A stretch of DNA of 64,000 bases from Spirochaetota bacterium. GTDB taxonomy: Bacteria > Spirochaetota > UBA12135 > COTS27 > JAFLEE01. A program made the position numbers and the translations under genes. Where the stretch lies: contig JAFLEE010000002.1 in NCBI GenBank assembly GCA_017302015.1, positions 98,195-162,194 on the forward strand, given 5' to 3'. Shown here in pieces: positions 59,765 to 64,000 of this stretch (position 1 is its first letter; each line of letters begins with the position of its first letter). A model generated the notes under the pieces. That model was not told the origin of the DNA, ran no database searches, and saw nothing but the letters and a program-made list of their open reading frames with translations.

Positions 59765-61447
59765 TTAGGCGGTGCGGATTTCGAAGACGAGGGCGGCGGC
59801 GGGGCCGAGGGTGAAGGTATGGCTATCGGCGCTCCATTCGAACGCCTCGCTGCCGATGCGGTCGACGAGTTTCAAGGGGCGCGTCTCGGGGCCCGGTTCG
59901 GCCCCGGCGGCGAGGTCGGAGCGGGAGATGACTACCGTGTGGGTCCCCCGGGGATCGAGGTTGGAGAGGAGGAGGAAACGCTCCTCCCCGTGCCAGCGCA
60001 GGGCGGCGAGGAGGGCGCCGTGGTCGCTGTCGACGAAGCGGAGGTTGCCCGCCCCGTGGAACACGGGGGACGACGCGTGGAGCTCGTTGATGCGCCGGAA
60101 CTTCTCACGCAGCGCGGGATCGGGCGGCCAGGAGAGGGGCCCCGGCTTTCCGATGAAGGGGATCTTCTCGCCGTAGCCGTCCTCGTTCCCCTGCACGGCG
60201 CCGGTCTGCCCCGTGGAGAAGAGCGCCGCCGAAACGTAGCGGGGGACGGTGGCTTCGACGCCGCCGTACTCGCGGGCCGGGCTGCCGCTATCGTGGCTGG
60301 CCAGGGGGAAGAGGTAGCGGGTGGATTGCTGCTGGTGGATCCAGCGGAGTTGGCCGCGGACCTGGTAGGCGTAGGGAGCGGTCCAGGGGGTCGCGAGGCA
60401 GAGCGAAAGGCCGTACTTCCACGACAGGCGGCGCACCGTCTCTTCGGTGGAGAAGAGTTCGCAGAAGATGGGGAGGTCGGGCCATTGACCGCGGAGGGAG
60501 GAGACGAGGTGGCTGAGGAAGGCCTCGGGGGTGGAATGGAGGTTGTCGAGGCGGATGAAGCCCCCAGTCTCCGCGGCGAAGGAGGTCCAAAACCGGGCGT
60601 ACTCGGTCATCATCGCCCAGAGTTCCTCCCGCACCTCGGGTTCGGGGTGCTCGTAATCCAGGCGGGCCAGGTCTTCCCAAACGACCCAGTGGTCGCCATC
60701 GGCGGCCCCGGCGCGCTTGAGCCCGTCGGGCCGCTGGGGGTCGTGGGCGAAAAACTCGGGGCGCAGGCGGGCCACCTCGCTCGTGACGCCCACGTGGTTG
60801 AGCACAAGGTCGACGCACAGGCGCAGGTCGTGCTGCTTGAGGGCCGCCACGAAGCGCCGCCATTCCTTGAGGCCGTCGCCGCGGGTCCCCGGGGGGAGGT
60901 AATGCGGATCGACGGAGAAGAGGGACGCGGCACTATAGGGGCTGGCGGAGGCGTCCATCGCGGTGACGGGGAGGACGTGGACCGCGTTGAAACCGAGGCG
61001 GCGGATCTCGCCCAGGCGCTCGATCCAATCGTCCACGGTGCCGCTGGCGGGCGAGATGAGCGTGTAGAGGCGCAGGTCGGACATGCTCGCGGGGTCGACC
61101 GCCACGTGGAGGTAGCCCTCGGGATCGAAGCGGGTTTCGCCCGAGGCGCCGCGGTAGCGGACCTGGGCGAGGAAACTCCCCTGGCGGGCGGCGGGGATCT
61201 CGAGTTCCCAGCGGCCGGCTTGTTCGCCGGGGACCATGGGGATCTCGCGCCAGGATCCGCGGCGATGCCCGTTGGGCAGGTCGGTGTAGATGAAGAACGG
61301 GGGGGAGGGCGCCTCGCCCTTCCATTGGACCCACAATCGCAGCCGTTCCCCGCAGAAGAGGCGGACGGTGTGGCGGGCCCCGCTCGGGTGGCCCTTCTGG
61401 AAGTCCTGCGCGCGGGCGGGACGGAGCCGGGAGGGTTTTAATTCCAC
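59765..61447 (-). CDS. GH13 alpha-glucanotransferase resembling the N-terminal half of glycogen debranching enzyme
   Basis: A 560-residue cytoplasmic protein. An N-terminal beta domain (about 1-120, FFIYTDLPNG, FLAQVRYRGASGE) precedes a GH13 barrel. Region I is DLVLNHVG (D213), region II GGFIRLDNLHSTP with nucleophile D301, region III FCELF with E330, and region IV PLASHDSG with D386. LDNLHSTP and ELF match eukaryotic AGL-type debranching enzyme, which has LDNCHSTP and ELFTGS, rather than ordinary amylases. The second, glucosidase domain of AGL is absent, and the C-terminus is a small amylase-type beta domain. The start is a GTG overlapping the glgP stop by 10 nt, so both act on the same glucan. 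No signal peptide. Confidence 0.83.
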   Translation of the reverse strand: MELKPSRLRPARAQDFQKGHPSGARHTVRLFCGERLRLWVQWKGEAPSPPFFIYTDLPNGHRRGSWREIPMVPGEQAGRWELEIPAARQGSFLAQVRYRGASGETRFDPEGYLHVAVDPASMSDLRLYTLISPASGTVDDWIERLGEIRRLGFNAVHVLPVTAMDASASPYSAASLFSVDPHYLPPGTRGDGLKEWRRFVAALKQHDLRLCVDLVLNHVGVTSEVARLRPEFFAHDPQRPDGLKRAGAADGDHWVVWEDLARLDYEHPEPEVREELWAMMTEYARFWTSFAAETGGFIRLDNLHSTPEAFLSHLVSSLRGQWPDLPIFCELFSTEETVRRLSWKYGLSLCLATPWTAPYAYQVRGQLRWIHQQQSTRYLFPLASHDSGSPAREYGGVEATVPRYVSAALFSTGQTGAVQGNEDGYGEKIPFIGKPGPLSWPPDPALREKFRRINELHASSPVFHGAGNLRFVDSDHGALLAALRWHGEERFLLLSNLDPRGTHTVVISRSDLAAGAEPGPETRPLKLVDRIGSEAFEWSADSHTFTLGPAAALVFEIRTA

Positions 61448-64000
61448 CGAATGAGGCCCGTGATGAAGGGGGAGAGCATGCTTTCGTGCCGCGGGAGGAT
61501 GCGCACCGCGTAGCCGTAGCGCCCGCCGCGCTGGCAGAGGACGCTGGCGGAATACGCGCGCAGGCCGTCGGCCTCGGCGCCGGGGACCATGGGCGTGCGG
61601 TAGCCCCCCTCCACCTGGTTGTCCTTGTTCGTGGGCCCGTGGTAAACCTCCACGAGGACCGACTCGGGCGCGAGCCCGCCGAGGTCGATGCGGGCGTGGA
61701 TCTGCACGTTGCTGCCCGCGCGGATCTCGTCGCCGGTATGGTCGTGGATGTCGACGACGCGCACGCGGTCCCACGCCTCGCGCACGCCGGCGAGCCAGGC
61801 GGCGTAGGCCTTGATGCGCGCGTAGCCGTCCCGGGCGACGGCCTGGTGGTTGGCGATGCCCTTCTCGTAGAAGAAGCGGGTGTACTCGATGAGCATGCGG
61901 TGGGTATTGAACTGCATGCCGTGCTTGCGGATGGAGGCCTGCATCATCTTCACCCAGCCCTCGGGCGTGCCCTTCTCGCTGCGGCCGTAGAAGAGGGGCA
62001 CGATGGATTGCTCGATGGTGCGGTAGAGCAGGTCGCCCTCCACGTCGTCCTGGTAGGCCGGGTCCTCGTACTCCTCGCCGGTGCCGATGGCCCACCCGGT
62101 GTCGGGGCTATAGCCCTCGTCCCACCAGCCGTCGAGGATCGAGAAATTGAGCACGCCGTTGACGGCGGCCTTCATCCCCGAGGTGCCGGAGGCCTCCAGG
62201 GGCCGGCGCGGGTTATTGAGCCAGACGTCGACCCCCTGCACGAGGTAGCGGGCCACGCGCAGGTCGTAATTCTCGAGGAACACGATGCGGTCTTGGCACT
62301 TGTAGCGCACGGCGAAATTGTAGATCTGCTTGATGACGTCTTTGCCCAGGTTGTCGGCCGGGTGGGCCTTGCCGGCGATGATGAACTGGATGGGCCGCTC
62401 GGGGTGCTTGAGCAGGGCGAGCAGGCGCTCGGGGTTCTTCAGGAACAGGTAGCCGCGCTTGTAGGTGGCGAAGCGGCGGGCGAAGCCGATGGTGAGGATG
62501 TCGGGGTCGAGCATCTGCTCGGCCATGGCGATCTCGGCGGGGCGCGCCCACTTCTTCTGCAATTGGGATTTCATGCGCTCGCGCGCCATGGAGACGAGGA
62601 TCTTGCGCCGCTCCTGGTGCATCGCCCAGAGTTCGTCGGCGGGCACGCGGTCGATGACCTCCCAATCGGCGGGATTGGCGAGGTCGCCGTCGAAGAAGGC
62701 GGGCTCTTGGGGCTTCGGCGCGCCCTGGTACTTGGTGAAGAGGCGCTTGAGCTGGGGCGAGATCCAGGTGCTCGTGTGGACCCCGTTGGTCACGCTGCCG
62801 ATGGGCACCTCCCCCGCGGGGAGGTCCTTGAAGAGGTTGCGCCACATGTGGCGGGAGACGTGGCCGTGGAGCTTCGCCACCCCGTTGGCGTAGGCGGTGT
62901 TCTTGAGGGCGAGCACCGTCATGCAGAACTCCTCGTGGGCGTTCTCGGCGTACTCGCGGCCCATGGCCATGAACTGGTTCCAATCCAGCCCGAGGTCCTT
63001 CGCCGTGTGCTCGAAATAGCGGCGCAGGAGGTCGGGGTGGAAGCGCTCGTTGCCCGCGGGCACCGGGGTGTGGGTGGTGAAGAGGCTCGTGGCGCGGATG
63101 ACCTCGCCGGCCTCCTGGAGGCTGAGCCCGTCCTCCTTCATGAGGCGGCGGTAGCGCTCGAGGATCAGGAAGGCCGAATGCCCCTCGTTGATGTGGCAGA
63201 TCTCGGGCTCGATGCCGAGGCGGCGCAGGGCCTTCATGCCGCCCATGCCGAGGAGGATCTCCTGGCGGATGCGCACGTCGCGGTCGGAATCGTAGAGCTT
63301 GATGGTGATGGCCTGGTGGCGGGGATCGTTCTTCTCGATGCTCGTGTCGAGGAGGTAGAGGGGAACGCGCCCCACCGCTACCTCCCAGATGTGGAAGTAA
63401 ACGGTCTCGTCGCCCATGGGGATGCTCTCGAGGATGGGTTGGCCCGCCTCGTCCTTGAGGAGCTTCACCGGCATGTTGTACCAGGTGTTCTCGAGGTAGC
63501 TTTCCTGCTGGTAGCCCTCCATGTTGAGGTACTGCTGGAAATACCCCGTGCGGTAGAGCAGCCCCACGCCGCAGAGGGGGATGCCGAGGTCGCTGGCGCT
63601 CTTCAGGTGGTCGCCGGAGAGCACCCCGAGGCCGCCGCTATAGACGGGAAGGCTCTCGTGGATGCCGTACTCGCAGGAAAAATAGGCGACCTTGGGCTTG
63701 TCCGCCTTGCCGTAATGCTTCTCCCACCAGGTTGCGGCGGCGAGGTACTGCTTGTAGCGGCCGTAGACCGATTCGAGGTCGGCCATATAGCGGCTATCGC
63801 AGGAGACCTCCTCCAGGCGCTCCTGGGGGATGAGACTCAGCATGAGGAGGGGGTTCTCGTTGGCCTCCTCCCAGAGTTTGCGGCTGAGTTGGCTGTAGAG
63901 CCAGGTGGCCTCCCAGTTCCAGGAGAACCACATGTTGTAGGCCATCTCCAGCAAGGGGGCCAGTTTTTCGGGGGCGGCGGGGAGGACGGTGAAGGATTTG
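61438..64000 (-). CDS. glgP: Alpha-glucan (glycogen) phosphorylase, 5' end outside window
   Basis: At least 853 residues, open to the window edge. The sequence before the first ATG/TTG (KSFTVLPAAPEKLAPLLE) matches the N-terminus of the Thermotoga-type phosphorylases with a DUF3417 domain, so the true start lies just outside. Family marks are YFSCEYGIHESLPVYSGGLGVLSGDH, EICHINEGHSAFL, HTPVPAGNERF, and RFATYKRGYLF. The pyridoxal-phosphate region ASGTSGMKAAVNGVLNFS has the cofactor Lys encoded at 62170-62172. It releases glucose-1-phosphate from alpha-1,4-glucans. The downstream GH13 gene overlaps it, giving a glucan-degradation pair. Confidence 0.95.
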   Translation of the reverse strand, partial: KSFTVLPAAPEKLAPLLEMAYNMWFSWNWEATWLYSQLSRKLWEEANENPLLMLSLIPQERLEEVSCDSRYMADLESVYGRYKQYLAAATWWEKHYGKADKPKVAYFSCEYGIHESLPVYSGGLGVLSGDHLKSASDLGIPLCGVGLLYRTGYFQQYLNMEGYQQESYLENTWYNMPVKLLKDEAGQPILESIPMGDETVYFHIWEVAVGRVPLYLLDTSIEKNDPRHQAITIKLYDSDRDVRIRQEILLGMGGMKALRRLGIEPEICHINEGHSAFLILERYRRLMKEDGLSLQEAGEVIRATSLFTTHTPVPAGNERFHPDLLRRYFEHTAKDLGLDWNQFMAMGREYAENAHEEFCMTVLALKNTAYANGVAKLHGHVSRHMWRNLFKDLPAGEVPIGSVTNGVHTSTWISPQLKRLFTKYQGAPKPQEPAFFDGDLANPADWEVIDRVPADELWAMHQERRKILVSMARERMKSQLQKKWARPAEIAMAEQMLDPDILTIGFARRFATYKRGYLFLKNPERLLALLKHPERPIQFIIAGKAHPADNLGKDVIKQIYNFAVRYKCQDRIVFLENYDLRVARYLVQGVDVWLNNPRRPLEASGTSGMKAAVNGVLNFSILDGWWDEGYSPDTGWAIGTGEEYEDPAYQDDVEGDLLYRTIEQSIVPLFYGRSEKGTPEGWVKMMQASIRKHGMQFNTHRMLIEYTRFFYEKGIANHQAVARDGYARIKAYAAWLAGVREAWDRVRVVDIHDHTGDEIRAGSNVQIHARIDLGGLAPESVLVEVYHGPTNKDNQVEGGYRTPMVPGAEADGLRAYSASVLCQRGGRYGYAVRILPRHESMLSPFITGLIRWN

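Overview
The window comes from a Gram-negative, flagellated, high-GC bacterium (about two thirds G+C by eye). Two Kdo-pathway enzymes (waaA at 11.7-12.9 kb, kdsB at 55.9 kb) and an OmpA-family protein indicate an outer membrane with lipopolysaccharide. A motB-motA pair at the left edge indicates flagellar motility. The ribosomal block rpsB-tsf-frr-uppS-cdsA lacks pyrH, an order I recall from Treponema and Borrelia, so a spirochaete-like lineage is my best but unproven guess. There is no sign of prophage, insertion sequence, CRISPR array or recent island. Genes are packed with many ATGA overlaps, and no gene-free stretch exceeds 300 bp. Seven sites match a vegetative TTGAnn-17/18-TAnnAT promoter, so regulation can be read unusually clearly.

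Layout. 0-1.4 kb: motB (cut by the edge) and motA. 1.4-4.1 kb, minus: a DUF4139 protein and a TPR protein behind a leader with two abutting perfect palindromes. 4.3-8.8 kb: a tail-anchored unknown protein, polA (start appears to be CTG) and thiamine pyrophosphokinase. 8.8-12.9 kb, minus: waaA and an M16 peptidase. 13.0-18.9 kb: ATP-grasp protein, membrane protein with a degenerate GGDEF domain, TPR protein with a decayed nuclease-like tail, DUF115 protein, alpha/beta hydrolase. 19-22.2 kb: two secreted unknown proteins. 22.2-26.8 kb: rsmA, tRNA-Lys, tRNA-Glu, then a terpenoid operon (squalene synthase, CrtI-type desaturase, phytoene-synthase-like protein). 26.8-27.9 kb: hisI and a D,D-peptidase. 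28-33.8 kb: rpsB, tsf, frr, uppS, cdsA, a CapA-like protein and a histidine phosphatase. 33.9-34.7 kb, minus: a secreted repeat protein. 34.9-40.8 kb: carA-carB-purF. 40.8-45.0 kb, minus: transketolase, TPR protein, rlmE. 45.1-52.4 kb: unknown secreted protein, ispF, SGNH hydrolase, a giant PAS/SpoIIE phosphatase. 52.5-54.5 kb: a plant-type UDP-sugar pyrophosphorylase with a lysine-rich tail. 54.6-55.8 kb, minus: an OmpA protein. 55.9-56.9 kb: kdsB and a small protein. 56.9-64 kb, minus: alpha-glucan phosphorylase (cut by the right edge), a debranching-enzyme-like GH13 protein, a DsbD-like protein and ndk.

How genes fit together. glgP, the GH13 glucanotransferase and the UDP-sugar pyrophosphorylase make a plausible storage-glucan to UDP-sugar route. 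uppS, ispF and the squalene/carotenoid genes share isoprenoid precursors. carA-carB feeds pyrimidines and arginine while purF starts purines from the same glutamine pool. The most unusual items are the eukaryote-like USPase with its histone-H1-like tail, the GH13 protein resembling the first half of eukaryotic glycogen debranching enzyme, the CTG start of polA, a group of probably leaderless genes with a -10 box 5 to 8 nt before ATG, and a squalene synthase gene starting 6 nt after a tRNA.
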